Source: CAZGCA01 sp964524145
Lineage (GTDB): Bacteria; Hydrogenedentota; CAZGCA01
Assembly (NCBI GenBank): GCA_964524145.1
Contig: CAZGCA010000105.1
Coordinates: 1-18,345, forward strand
Length of the DNA stretch: 18,345 bases
Direction of reading: 5' to 3'
In this document: one piece after another, positions 1 to 6,956 of the stretch
Layout of the letters: every line of letters starts with the position of its first letter
How positions within the stretch are numbered: position 1 is the first letter of the stretch
The notes under the pieces: generated by a model
Database searches by the model: none
Told to the model about the DNA's origin: nothing
The model's input: only the letters and a program-made list of their open reading frames with translations
Made by a program: the position numbers and the translations under genes

Positions 1-227
1 ATGCGGGAGGGGTCGCCATCTCAGGCCTGGAGATGGCGCAGAATGCGGTTCGCACGATGTGGAGCCGGCAGGTGGTCGACGGGCGCCTGAAAGAGATTAT
101 GAGATCCATCCACGAGGCCTGCGTTACGCACGGCAAGCAAGGGGACTTCGTCAACTACGTCAAGGGCGCCAATATCGCCGGTTTCATCAAGGTCGCCGAC
201 GCCATGCTCGACCAGGGCCTGGTTTAG
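1..227 (+). CDS. gdhA: NADP-specific glutamate dehydrogenase, C-terminal end (partial)
   Basis: The frame is open from the left edge (first full codon at position 3) to TAG at 225-227, so only about the last 74 residues are present. The reading GGVAISGLEMAQNAVRTMW followed by KGANIAGFIKVADAMLDQGLV matches the C-terminus of hexameric bacterial glutamate dehydrogenase, including the conserved SGLEMAQN and GANIAGFxKVADAM segments. The family makes glutamate from 2-oxoglutarate and ammonium with NAD(P)H in the cytoplasm. The C-terminal match to the E. coli GdhA type suggests the NADP-dependent assimilatory form. The ATG at 33 is internal and not a start. The gene runs towards the nadA operon, with its 3' end 162 bases from the 3' end of nadA. 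The catalytic half lies outside the window. Confidence 0.93.
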   Translation, partial: AGGVAISGLEMAQNAVRTMWSRQVVDGRLKEIMRSIHEACVTHGKQGDFVNYVKGANIAGFIKVADAMLDQGLV

Positions 228-270
228 CCGAGTAGCTCCCGTTAACTGACGTCCTGTAACAGAAGTGTGC

Positions 271-313
271 CACGGCTGGTCTTGCCCAGCCGTGCCGCGC
301 GAGGCAGCGCCTC
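271..313. terminator. Tandem hairpins between convergent gdhA and nadA
   Basis: Two perfect inverted repeats sit in the 162-base gap between two converging genes. CACGGCTGG at 271-279 pairs with CCAGCCGTG at 286-294 around a 6-base loop. GAGGC at 301-305 pairs with GCCTC at 309-313 around a 3-base loop. Neither is followed by a clear T-run on either strand. They may act as a bidirectional terminator or be copies of a dispersed palindromic repeat. The rest of 228-389 shows no gene. Confidence 0.4.
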
Positions 314-389
314 GCCCCTACGCACCGGCTCGGCCAAGAGGGCTCCCGCGACGCGCTCGGCGCAAAGCGCACCCTGACGTTGTCGCCGC

Positions 390-1328
390 TCATGGTAGTG
401 CCAACATCCTGTCGAGCGCTCGCTTGGCCTTTTCTCTGACAACGGGGTCGACAGTGACGACATGTTGCTCGTGTTTGAGGGCTTCGACAACCCAGCCCAG
501 CGTAGTCAGTTTCATGTTGGCACAAATGAGATGCCCCGAGGGCAGATAGAACTCCTTGTCGGGGTTCTCGCGTCGCAGCATAGTCAGCAGACCCATCTCG
601 GTTCCTATGATAAACTTTTTGGAAGATGACGACTTGACGTACGTGAACATGCCCGACGTGCTGGCAACGTGGTCGGCAAGTTTCAGAACGACGAAAGAGC
701 ATTCCGGATGAGCGACGAATTCGGCGTCCGGATGTTCCGCCTTGGCTTTGAGAACGTCGTCCTCGGTCAAGCGGTAATGGGTCGGGCAGAACCCCTGGTA
801 GTAGATGATCTTCTTGTCGGTATGCTCATCGACCCACCGTGCGAGATACCTGTCCGGGACAAATATCACGCGGTCATGGTCGGTTATCGAGTTGACGACT
901 TTTATCGCGTTCGACGACGTGCAACATATGTCGCACTCGGCTTTGACTTCCGCAGACGTGTTGACATAACAGACGACAGCCGTATCGGGATGTTTTTCCT
1001 TGACACGTATGAGACGTCTCGCCGTTATCATGTCGGCCATGGGACAACCGGCTTCCTTCACAGGGAGGAGGACTTTCTTGTCAGGAGAAAGTACCGCGGC
1101 AGTCTCGGCCATAAAATAGACGCCGCAGAACACTATCACGTCGGCATCGGTTCCAGTCGCCGCCCGTGAGAGCCCGAGCGAATCGCCTCGGAAATCCGCG
1201 ATATCCTGGATCTCCTCACGCTGATAGTTGTGGACGAGAATGACGGCGTTTTTCTCCTGTTTGAGACGCAGAATCTCCTCTTTCTGCTTCTCGAGATACT
1301 CTGCTGAGTTGTTGTGATTGTCTGCCAT
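390..1328 (-). CDS. nadA: Quinolinate synthase A
   Basis: NadA condenses iminoaspartate with dihydroxyacetone phosphate to quinolinate, the committed step of de novo NAD synthesis, using a 4Fe-4S cluster. The 312-residue length is typical of the short NadA form. The three cluster cysteines expected for that form are visible at about C95 (KEAGCPMADM), C181 (QGFCPTHYR) and C269 (GHLICANMK). Conserved HNYQ near residue 33, YVNTSAEVKA near 121 and HPEC near 207 are also present. Start ATG at 1326-1328; the best ribosome site is GAAGGA, rather far upstream (about 13 bases) inside a small AAGG/CCTT palindrome. It is the last gene of the operon, 17 bases after panD. Its usual partners nadB and nadC are not in this window, so the aspartate oxidase or dehydrogenase must be encoded elsewhere. 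Confidence 0.96.
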   Translation of the reverse strand: MADNHNNSAEYLEKQKEEILRLKQEKNAVILVHNYQREEIQDIADFRGDSLGLSRAATGTDADVIVFCGVYFMAETAAVLSPDKKVLLPVKEAGCPMADMITARRLIRVKEKHPDTAVVCYVNTSAEVKAECDICCTSSNAIKVVNSITDHDRVIFVPDRYLARWVDEHTDKKIIYYQGFCPTHYRLTEDDVLKAKAEHPDAEFVAHPECSFVVLKLADHVASTSGMFTYVKSSSSKKFIIGTEMGLLTMLRRENPDKEFYLPSGHLICANMKLTTLGWVVEALKHEQHVVTVDPVVREKAKRALDRMLALP

Positions 1329-1345
1329 GGGATAAAGGAGGTCCT

Positions 1346-1693
1346 TCAGATGATTCTGTTGTGCTCGTCTACTCTCACGACGGTGGGTTCAAACCCGCGG
1401 GCTTCGTCCGGCTCCATCATCGCGTATGATATGATTATCACGAGGTCGCCCGGGAGCCCCCGTCTGGCGGCGGCACCGTTCAAGCAGACCGTTTCGCTGC
1501 CCGGTTCGCCTTCTATGAGATACGTCTCGATCCGGCTGCCATTGTTGAGGTTGAGCACCTGCACACGCTCGTGCGGAACCATATTTGCCGCTTCCATCAA
1601 CGTCTTATCGGTGGTCAGACTTCCCTCATAGTCGAGTTGTGTCTCGGTTATTGTTGCTCTGTGAATCTTGGACTTGCATATGGTAACGTACAT
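1346..1693 (-). CDS. panD: Aspartate 1-decarboxylase precursor
   Basis: PanD decarboxylates L-aspartate to beta-alanine, which PanC joins to pantoate. It is a pyruvoyl enzyme made by self-cleavage between Gly24 and Ser25. Starting at the ATG at 1691-1693 (MYVTICKSK...) puts the DYEGS motif exactly at G24-S25, as in E. coli, and gives the usual length of 115 residues. A GAAGGTGG ribosome site lies just upstream. The frame can be read seven codons further back (to 1714), but that would break the G24/S25 numbering, so the shorter start is preferred. Conserved TY (about 57-58) and NGAAAR (about 72) segments are present. It lies 27 bases after panC and 17 bases before nadA. Confidence 0.95.
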   Translation of the reverse strand: MYVTICKSKIHRATITETQLDYEGSLTTDKTLMEAANMVPHERVQVLNLNNGSRIETYLIEGEPGSETVCLNGAAARRGLPGDLVIIISYAMMEPDEARGFEPTVVRVDEHNRII

Positions 1694-1720
1694 CGCCACC
1701 CACCTTCTTAGCACAATAGG

Positions 1721-2566
1721 TTACACTGCCAGCTTGATGTTGTCAATCAGCCGCGTCGAGCCAAACCGGACGGCCACAGCTATGAGCACGTTGCCCGCGA
1801 CAGTCTCGAGCGCCTCGAGTTCGTCCGCGTCGACTATAGACACGTAGTCGATACGTGCATCCTCGACCGAGTGTATCATCGCAGTCATCGTGTCAACGAG
1901 GGTTCCGGCGCTTCTTTCGCCCTCACCGATCATCTCGTCTGCTTTCTGAAGCGATCGGTACAGGACGACGGCTTTCTTCCGGTGTTCGGGGCTGAGAAGC
2001 TTGTTGCGGGAGCTCATGGCTACCCCGTCCGGCTCGCGCACAATCGGCATCTCACGTATCTCGACCGGCATATTGAGATCGGCAACCAAGCGTCTGATCA
2101 CGACCGTCTGCTGCGCGTCTTTCTGCCCGAAATACGCTTTGTGCGGCAGGACGATGTTGAACAGCTTCGTCACGACCGTCGTGACGCCCCGGAAATGGTC
2201 CGGTCTGTCCGCCCCGCAAAGCCCTTCCGTCACCCGGTCGACGTTGACGAACGTCGCGGAACCGCGAGGATACATCGCGCGGTCGCTTGGTGCGAAGATG
2301 TACTCGATCCCGGCCTGCCGGCTGAGCTCCGCGTCCTCCTCGAGGTCGCGCGGGTACTCGTCAAAGTCTTCGCCGGCGCCGAACTGTGTCGGGTTGACGT
2401 AGATGCTCGCTACAGCAACACTGCACTCGTTTACTGCGGCACGCATCAGGCTGAGGTGCCCTTCGTGCAGCGCGCCCATCGTGGGCGCGAACCCTATCGT
2501 CCCGCCTTTCGCCCGCAGATCGAACGCAACGCGCTGCATCTCGACGGGGTCGTTGATGATTCTCAT
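1721..2566 (-). CDS. panC: Pantothenate synthetase (pantoate-beta-alanine ligase)
   Basis: PanC joins pantoate and beta-alanine with ATP to make pantothenate, via pantoyl-adenylate. The 281-residue protein shows the nucleotidyltransferase signatures in order: PTMGALHEGHLSL with the HxGH-like motif near residues 34-37, NPTQFGAGEDFDEYPR, FGQKDAQQ, and the KMSKS-like DGVAMSSRN. The frame stays open far upstream into panB (to 2974), but that extension is panB antiframe translation. The real start is ATG at 2564-2566 (MRIINDP...), which overlaps the panB TGA in a 4-base ATGA junction, pointing to translational coupling. The panB-panC-panD order keeps the whole pantothenate branch, except ketopantoate reductase, together. 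Confidence 0.96.
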   Translation of the reverse strand: MRIINDPVEMQRVAFDLRAKGGTIGFAPTMGALHEGHLSLMRAAVNECSVAVASIYVNPTQFGAGEDFDEYPRDLEEDAELSRQAGIEYIFAPSDRAMYPRGSATFVNVDRVTEGLCGADRPDHFRGVTTVVTKLFNIVLPHKAYFGQKDAQQTVVIRRLVADLNMPVEIREMPIVREPDGVAMSSRNKLLSPEHRKKAVVLYRSLQKADEMIGEGERSAGTLVDTMTAMIHSVEDARIDYVSIVDADELEALETVAGNVLIAVAVRFGSTRLIDNIKLAV

Positions 2567-3372
2567 GAGTATGCGTACGTGTCGCCGGGAAACTCGCCGG
2601 ACCGGACCTCGTCGATGTAGGATTCGCAGGCGTTGCGCAACACCTCCGCCATGTTGGCGTACCGTTTGACGAACTTGGTCTGGAACCCTTCGAACATGCC
2701 GGCCATATCGGCCCATACAAGCACCTGGCCGTCGCAGTATTTGCCCGCGCCGATGCCGATGGTCGGAATCGAGACGGCCTCGGTGATCGCCTTGCCGACC
2801 TCTGTCGGGACACATTCGATGACTATCGAGAAACACCCGAGCTGCTCGAGACCCTGGGCCTGCTCGACGAGCTTCGCTGCGGCGTCGGGATCTTTGCCGG
2901 CAATCTTGTAGCCGCCGATCTGGTTTATCGACTGCGGGGTGAAACCGATATGGCCCATCACCGGGATCCCGCATCGCGTTATCGCCTCGACCGCCGGGCC
3001 GAACTCCGCTGGTCCGCCCTCGAGCTTCACCGTCGGCGCCCCCGCTTCCTGCACGAACCGTCCGGCGTTCTCGGCTGCTTGTGTGGGCGATATCTGGTAC
3101 GACATGAACGGCATGTCGGCCACGACAAGCGCGCGTTTCGTTGCGCGCGTGACCATGCGTACATGATGGAGCATATCTTCCATCGTAACCGGCAGGGTGG
3201 TGTCGTAGCCCATGACAACCATCCCGAGACTGTCGCCGACAAGCAAGACATCCGTACCGGCCTGATCCATGATGGCCGCCGTCGGGTGGTCGTAGGCGGT
3301 CAGCATCGTGATCGGCTGACCGTCTTCCTTCATCTCTTTCAACGATGCAGCAGTTACTCGTTTCTCAGCCAT
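2563..3372 (-). CDS. panB: 3-methyl-2-oxobutanoate hydroxymethyltransferase
   Basis: PanB transfers a hydroxymethyl group from 5,10-methylene-tetrahydrofolate to ketoisovalerate, giving ketopantoate. It is a metal-dependent TIM-barrel enzyme. Start ATG at 3370-3372 (MAEKRVTAAS...) has a perfect AGGAGGT site 7-8 bases upstream, giving 269 residues, close to the 264 of E. coli. The frame is open to 3510, but that extension overlaps the end of folK and is rejected. Metal and substrate residues are visible: D47 (LVGDSLGM), D86 (VADMPF), K116/E118 (VKLEGG) and catalytic E186 (IECVP). It follows folK after a 124-base gap containing an inverted repeat (CCGGAT 3449-3454 with ATCCGG 3467-3472), so an internal signal is possible there. 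Confidence 0.96.
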   Translation of the reverse strand: MAEKRVTAASLKEMKEDGQPITMLTAYDHPTAAIMDQAGTDVLLVGDSLGMVVMGYDTTLPVTMEDMLHHVRMVTRATKRALVVADMPFMSYQISPTQAAENAGRFVQEAGAPTVKLEGGPAEFGPAVEAITRCGIPVMGHIGFTPQSINQIGGYKIAGKDPDAAAKLVEQAQGLEQLGCFSIVIECVPTEVGKAITEAVSIPTIGIGAGKYCDGQVLVWADMAGMFEGFQTKFVKRYANMAEVLRNACESYIDEVRSGEFPGDTYAYS

Positions 3373-3496
3373 AAAAAAAACCTCCTGAACCGAGCTCAGA
3401 AGGTGACTCCAGCCCTGCCGAACGGTTACCTCCGTCCCGGTCCGTATTCCGGATCCAAGCGGCGCAATCCGGCGCCAACCTGTTAGCAGTTCGCCA

Positions 3497-3985
3497 TTAC
3501 CTGCGGTCAAGCCTTCTCACACCGGATGAGTCCCGGAGTTGAGATGCCAGTTCCGCGATCGTCCTCCTTTCTGTTGGGTGGACGACATTCGGTGCTATCT
3601 CTGCGAACGGCACCAACACAAACGCTCTGTTCACCATCTCCCTGTGCGGTATGTCGAGCCCCGGCTGGTGGACCTCGGCGTCGCCGTACAGCAAGATGTC
3701 AATATCGATTTCCCTGGGACCGAACCTGAACGTCTCGGTTCGACCAACGGCTCGTTCGATCTCCTTCACCTTTGCGACAAGCTCGCCGGGAGAGATCTCC
3801 GTCTCACACTCGGCTACGAGGTTCAGGAAGTCCCGTTGCTTATTATACCCTACAGGAGTTGTCTCATACAAGCAGGAAACGCGCGCGACGTGAACATGCG
3901 ACGCGCGGAGCGATTCCAACGCCCGCTCGATGTACTCTTCGCGGTCGCCAACGTTACTTCCGAGACCGAGATATACCGTCGCCAT
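3497..3985 (-). CDS. folK: 6-hydroxymethyl-7,8-dihydropterin pyrophosphokinase (HPPK)
   Basis: FolK transfers pyrophosphate from ATP to 6-hydroxymethyl-dihydropterin in folate synthesis. The 162-residue protein carries the family blocks in order: YLGLGSNVGDRE at the N-terminus, CLYETTPVGY with FLN, RFGPREIDIDILLYGD (the Mg-binding DxD-type aspartates), and IPHREMVNRAFVLVPFAEIAP. The ATG at 3983-3985 is chosen because the family begins directly with the LGLGSN strand; the frame can be extended to 4027, but the added residues look like noise. The start lies inside the end of folB (32-base overlap), with only a weak purine-rich GAGAGAG ribosome site, consistent with coupled translation. Confidence 0.95.
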   Translation of the reverse strand: MATVYLGLGSNVGDREEYIERALESLRASHVHVARVSCLYETTPVGYNKQRDFLNLVAECETEISPGELVAKVKEIERAVGRTETFRFGPREIDIDILLYGDAEVHQPGLDIPHREMVNRAFVLVPFAEIAPNVVHPTERRTIAELASQLRDSSGVRRLDRR

Positions 3986-4346
3986 CTCTCTCGCGCCTGA
4001 GTTCGACTTCCGCGCACTCGACCGCACCCGGCAGCGGCGGATTCATCTTTCGGACTCGGACGACCACCGACTCGCACCCGCCGCCTCCAAGCACCTTCTC
4101 GCATATTGCGCCGGCGAGCGTTTCGATCAGATTACGGCTCTCGCCTTCCATTACGGCACGCACGGTTTCGTAGACAGCACCGTAATCGAGCGTGTTCTCG
4201 ATGTCGTCGTTGATCGCTTTCGTGTCCAGCGCTTTCCGGACCTCGGCATCTACTTCGAACCGGGCCGGCACCACTTTTTCATGCGGGTGGACACCGTGGC
4301 AGGCCGTGAAGACCATCTTGCTGAGCCGAATGCAGTCCGGACCCAT
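3954..4346 (-). CDS. folB: Dihydroneopterin aldolase
   Basis: FolB converts 7,8-dihydroneopterin to 6-hydroxymethyl-dihydropterin, the substrate of FolK encoded next to it. The 130-residue protein has the T-fold family pattern: IRLSKMVFTACHGVHPHE at the N-terminus (glutamate near residue 23), TLDYGAVYETV with a conserved tyrosine, NLIETLAGAICEKVL, and the late lysine in VVVRVRKMNPPLPG. Related epimerases of the same fold cannot be fully excluded, but adjacency to folK favours the aldolase. The ATG at 4344-4346 overlaps the dapL stop by one base (TAATG), and its 3' end overlaps folK by 32 bases. The C-terminal tail (GDGISRSRK) runs through that overlap and is slightly longer than usual. Confidence 0.92.
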   Translation of the reverse strand: MGPDCIRLSKMVFTACHGVHPHEKVVPARFEVDAEVRKALDTKAINDDIENTLDYGAVYETVRAVMEGESRNLIETLAGAICEKVLGGGGCESVVVRVRKMNPPLPGAVECAEVELRRERDGDGISRSRK

Positions 4347-5512
4347 TACAGGCGTGCCTTCTTGAACCGGGCAACGGCTTCTTCCAACCGGGCGGTATCG
4401 ACCGTGAGCGACATTCTGATGTATCCCTCGCCGTATTTACCGAACCCGACCCCCGGCGTGACGACCAGGCCGGCTTCGTTGAGCAGCGTCGAGGCAACCT
4501 CGCGACAGTCTCGTCCGCCCGGCGTTCGCGTCCAGACGAAAAACCCTGCTTTCGGCTTCTCGACGTTCCAACCGGCCTCGCGCAGCCCGTCGCAGAGTAT
4601 GTCGCGGCGCTGCTGGTATACGTCAAGGGTTTGCTGGATGACGCTTTGTGGGCACCGCAACGCCTCGATTGCAGCACACTGGACCGCCTCGAACACGCCC
4701 GAGTCGACGTTCGTCTTGACCGCGCCAAGACCCGAGACTATCTCCGGGTTGCCCACGGCGTAGGCGATGCGCCACCCGGTCATGTTGTACGTCTTCGAGA
4801 GCGAGTGAAACTCTATCGCCACGTCCCGCGCCCCGTCAATCTCCATGATGCTCACCGGCCGGAACCCGTCGTAGGAGACTTCGCTGTACGCCATATCGTG
4901 GCAGAGGATTACCCCGTGCCGGCCGGCGAAATCGACCGCCATCTCGAAGAACTCGCGTGTCGCGACTGCCGAGGTGGGGTTGTTCGGATAGTTGATCCAC
5001 ATCATCTTTGCCCGGCGGGCCGCATCGGAATCAATCTCGTCCAACGACGGCAGGAACCCGTTCTCCTCGAGCAACGGCATGTCGTACGGCTCGCCGTCCG
5101 CGAAGAGTGTCCCGGCGCGGTAGACAGGGTATCCCGGGTTGGGTATAAGGACAACGTCTCCCGGGTTGACAAACCCCAGCGGCAAGTGGAACACGCCCTC
5201 TTTGCTGCCGATCAACGCCAGGACTTCCGTGTCCGGGTCGAAGCTGACGCCGAACCGGGCCTCGATCCATTTCGCTGCCTCGGCGCGGAACTCGCGCATC
5301 CCGACATAGGAGGGATATCGGTGGTGGGCGGGATTCCTGGCTTCCTGCGCCAGCCGTTCGATAATGTGGTCCGGCGTAGGCAGATCGGGGTCGCCGACGC
5401 CCAGGTCCACCACGTCAACACCGCGTGCTTTCACCTCGTTCTTGAGCCTGTCGATCTCCGCAAACAGATACGGCGGCAGCGCTGCCAGCCGTTTTGCACG
5501 CTCTATCTCCAC
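4346..5512 (-). CDS. dapL: LL-diaminopimelate aminotransferase
   Basis: This is a fold-type I PLP aminotransferase of 388 residues. Its N-terminus (RLAALPPYLFAEIDRLKNEV..., DLGVGDPDLPTP) resembles the bacterial DapL group, which converts tetrahydrodipicolinate directly to LL-diaminopimelate with glutamate as amino donor. This feeds lysine and peptidoglycan synthesis. Visible residues: NYPNNPTS near 174-181, D206 and Y209 for PLP, the Schiff-base K240 in SLSKTYNMTGWR, R248, and the carboxylate-binding R366 in YIRMSL. The start is GTG at 5510-5512 with AAGGAG 7 bases upstream. It is the first gene of the operon and sits behind a candidate promoter. Other class I aminotransferases (aspartate or MalY-like) are the main alternative; I favour DapL from the overall sequence style. 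Confidence 0.86.
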   Translation of the reverse strand: MEIERAKRLAALPPYLFAEIDRLKNEVKARGVDVVDLGVGDPDLPTPDHIIERLAQEARNPAHHRYPSYVGMREFRAEAAKWIEARFGVSFDPDTEVLALIGSKEGVFHLPLGFVNPGDVVLIPNPGYPVYRAGTLFADGEPYDMPLLEENGFLPSLDEIDSDAARRAKMMWINYPNNPTSAVATREFFEMAVDFAGRHGVILCHDMAYSEVSYDGFRPVSIMEIDGARDVAIEFHSLSKTYNMTGWRIAYAVGNPEIVSGLGAVKTNVDSGVFEAVQCAAIEALRCPQSVIQQTLDVYQQRRDILCDGLREAGWNVEKPKAGFFVWTRTPGGRDCREVASTLLNEAGLVVTPGVGFGKYGEGYIRMSLTVDTARLEEAVARFKKARL

Positions 5513-5572
5513 AGTTTGGCTCCTTGCAGTCGTTTCCCTCTTTCGACACGGATACGCTCGAAATCGCGGGTA

Positions 5573-5601
5573 ATTGTACCCAACTGATCCCCAAAAGTAA
5601 A
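5573..5601 (-). promoter_or_regulatory. Candidate sigma-70 promoter of the dapL-nadA operon
   Basis: On the minus strand, TTTACT (5596-5601) is separated by 17 bases from TACAAT (5573-5578), about 60 bases upstream of the dapL GTG. Four of six and five of six positions match the -35 and -10 consensus. It lies in the divergent gap shared with the rseC-like gene. I see no riboswitch-like fold in the short leader. Confidence 0.45.
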
Positions 5602-5630
5602 CACTGCCGCAGCGGCGGTTGCGGATCGTG

Positions 5631-5636
5631 TATAAT
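5631..5636 (+). promoter_or_regulatory. Candidate -10 element of the rseC-like gene
   Basis: A perfect TATAAT lies 36 bases upstream of the GTG at 5673. No good -35 is seen at the expected distance, so this is a partial promoter call. It faces away from the dapL promoter at 5573-5601. Confidence 0.3.
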
Positions 5637-5672
5637 TGTCAGCGATGAACCGATGGCGCAGAGGAATAGAAC

Positions 5673-6131
5673 GTGGATGAAGTAGGGGTTGTCATAGAAA
5701 CCGGCGAAGGGTGGGCGCGCGTGCGGGTTGAACCGACTGCGCAGTGCAGCCATTGTAGCGCTCGCAGCCTGTGCATCGTGGGCGATGAGACTCACCGCGT
5801 CATTGAAGTCGACAACCCGGTCGGCGCCGTGCCGGAACAACGCGTCACTATTTCTGTGACACCGGGCGCTGCGCTCGGTGCGGGCGCAATCGTTTACGTG
5901 ATGCCAGTAGCGGGGCTGATACTGGGCGCAGTCGCAGGCAGCCGGCTCGCGGGAGATCTTGCGCTGCCCGTTAACCCCGACCTGAGCGGCGCGCTCCTTG
6001 GCCTGATAGGATTGGTGCTGTCGGTGTTCCTGGTGCGTGCCATAGACTCGCTCGCTCGACGACGAAACACCTTCCGTCCGACGATCACGAAGGTTGTCGA
6101 AGAGCACGTGCAGGGTGAGGGATCGACCTAG
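5673..6131 (+). CDS. RseC/MucC-like redox-associated membrane protein
   Basis: A 152-residue protein with the layout of the RseC/MucC (SoxR-reducing) family. A short N-terminal domain (DEVGVVIETGEGWARVRVEP) is followed by a cysteine cluster at C25, C28 and C34 (QCSHCSARSLC). Two membrane segments follow, at about residues 70-90 and 108-128, and then a basic tail. In proteobacteria RseC modulates sigma-E or takes part in SoxR reduction with Rnf-type complexes; in other phyla the role is unclear. The start is GTG at 5673, with GAGG 8 bases upstream. No rseA, rseB or rnf gene is nearby, so the partner is unknown. Its TAG stop and the stop of the converging prepilin gene share the four bases CTAG. 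Confidence 0.75.
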   Translation: MDEVGVVIETGEGWARVRVEPTAQCSHCSARSLCIVGDETHRVIEVDNPVGAVPEQRVTISVTPGAALGAGAIVYVMPVAGLILGAVAGSRLAGDLALPVNPDLSGALLGLIGLVLSVFLVRAIDSLARRRNTFRPTITKVVEEHVQGEGST

Positions 6132-6910
6132 TCCCAGCCGATCGGCCACATCTGCGCGACGGTCTCGGTGGCGGGGAACGAATCCCCGAACCCGCGGAAC
6201 TCGACATGACCGTCCATGTACAGAACGTTGCATCCGGGCGGCTCGTGGCTGAACACCTCGTCGCATATGTTGTCGAACATCACGGGTATGGTCGACTGGG
6301 CGATCGCTGAGGCTGGGGGACAGGTATCCGTCATCAGGAACCGCTCAATGCCCTCACGCAACCGGCGGAAGGCGGGCCGGTCGGTTGCATCCGGCTCGTT
6401 GCCTTCATCTGCTACCGCATCCAGACGCGGGATATCCTCGTCGTAGTTTTCCGCTGGTAGCTGTGGATACCGTTCGCTGAGCTTCCGGACATCATCGTCG
6501 TTCATCACCATCCAGTTGGTGTAGGTGTAGCTTTCTGCGGTGAGACGAGACAGGAGTTCGTAGTCAATGGGATGAGCCGCCGCTGCCCGTATCCGCCCCA
6601 CAAGCTCGTCGTGGTTCAGCCACTCAGGGCAAGCCAGCACAGCAGGCGCCGTAATATACTCCGGGTAGATAGCCCGGGGATCTACCATCCAAACCTCAGC
6701 ATAGGGCGTCTTTTGCGGGAACCGTCCGTTCCATTCGTTGGCATACATCTTGAGCACGAGACCCATCTGTTTGAGGTTATTCGCACAGCTCGGCCGACGC
6801 TGGCGGCCTCTCCTTGCAAGCAAGGGCAATAACAACAGGGCGAGGAATCCCAGGACCGCCAGCACCAGGACGAAGTCGAGCATCGTGAATCCGCCGCCGG
6901 GCTTCTTCAT
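6128..6910 (-). CDS. Prepilin-like protein with type IV N-methylation signal (DUF1559/H-X9-DG type)
   Basis: The 260-residue protein begins with a class III prepilin leader, KKPGGG before FTMLD. Cleavage is expected between G7 and F8, followed by a hydrophobic helix of about 20 residues. The usual glutamate at mature position +5 is replaced by aspartate. After it comes CANNLKQMGLVLKMYANEWNGRFP and, near the C-terminus, NVLYMDGHVEF, both hallmarks of the DUF1559-type pseudopilins abundant in Planctomycetes, Verrucomicrobia, Lentisphaerae and relatives. The role of these proteins (surface filament or secretion pseudopilus) is not settled. GGGGAGG lies 8 bases before the ATG at 6908-6910. It lies 46 bases downstream of the DUF2007 gene and probably shares transcription with pilT. 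Confidence 0.85.
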   Translation of the reverse strand: MKKPGGGFTMLDFVLVLAVLGFLALLLLPLLARRGRQRRPSCANNLKQMGLVLKMYANEWNGRFPQKTPYAEVWMVDPRAIYPEYITAPAVLACPEWLNHDELVGRIRAAAAHPIDYELLSRLTAESYTYTNWMVMNDDDVRKLSERYPQLPAENYDEDIPRLDAVADEGNEPDATDRPAFRRLREGIERFLMTDTCPPASAIAQSTIPVMFDNICDEVFSHEPPGCNVLYMDGHVEFRGFGDSFPATETVAQMWPIGWD

Positions 6911-6956
6911 CGTCGTGCCTCCCCTTTCAACCGCGTGCCACAGCGCGTCTGCCGGC

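Noticed and set aside
1871..2620. Open frame of 249 codons on the + strand, antisense to panC
   Set aside because: It mirrors a clearly assigned panC, has no ribosome site, and its arginine/histidine-rich composition is typical of shadow frames in GC-rich DNA.
2567..2974. N-terminal extension of panC through panB
   Set aside because: It would overlap most of the 3' half of panB in another frame; PanC homologues begin at the MRIIND start, which has an ATGA junction.
4631..5587. Open frame of 318 codons on the + strand, antisense to dapL
   Set aside because: dapL shows all the aminotransferase motifs on the other strand; the + strand product has no recognisable motif and no start signal.
5513..5672. 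Lysine or other riboswitch upstream of dapL
   Set aside because: The predicted leader from the promoter at 5573 is only about 55 bases and shows no conserved riboswitch pattern.
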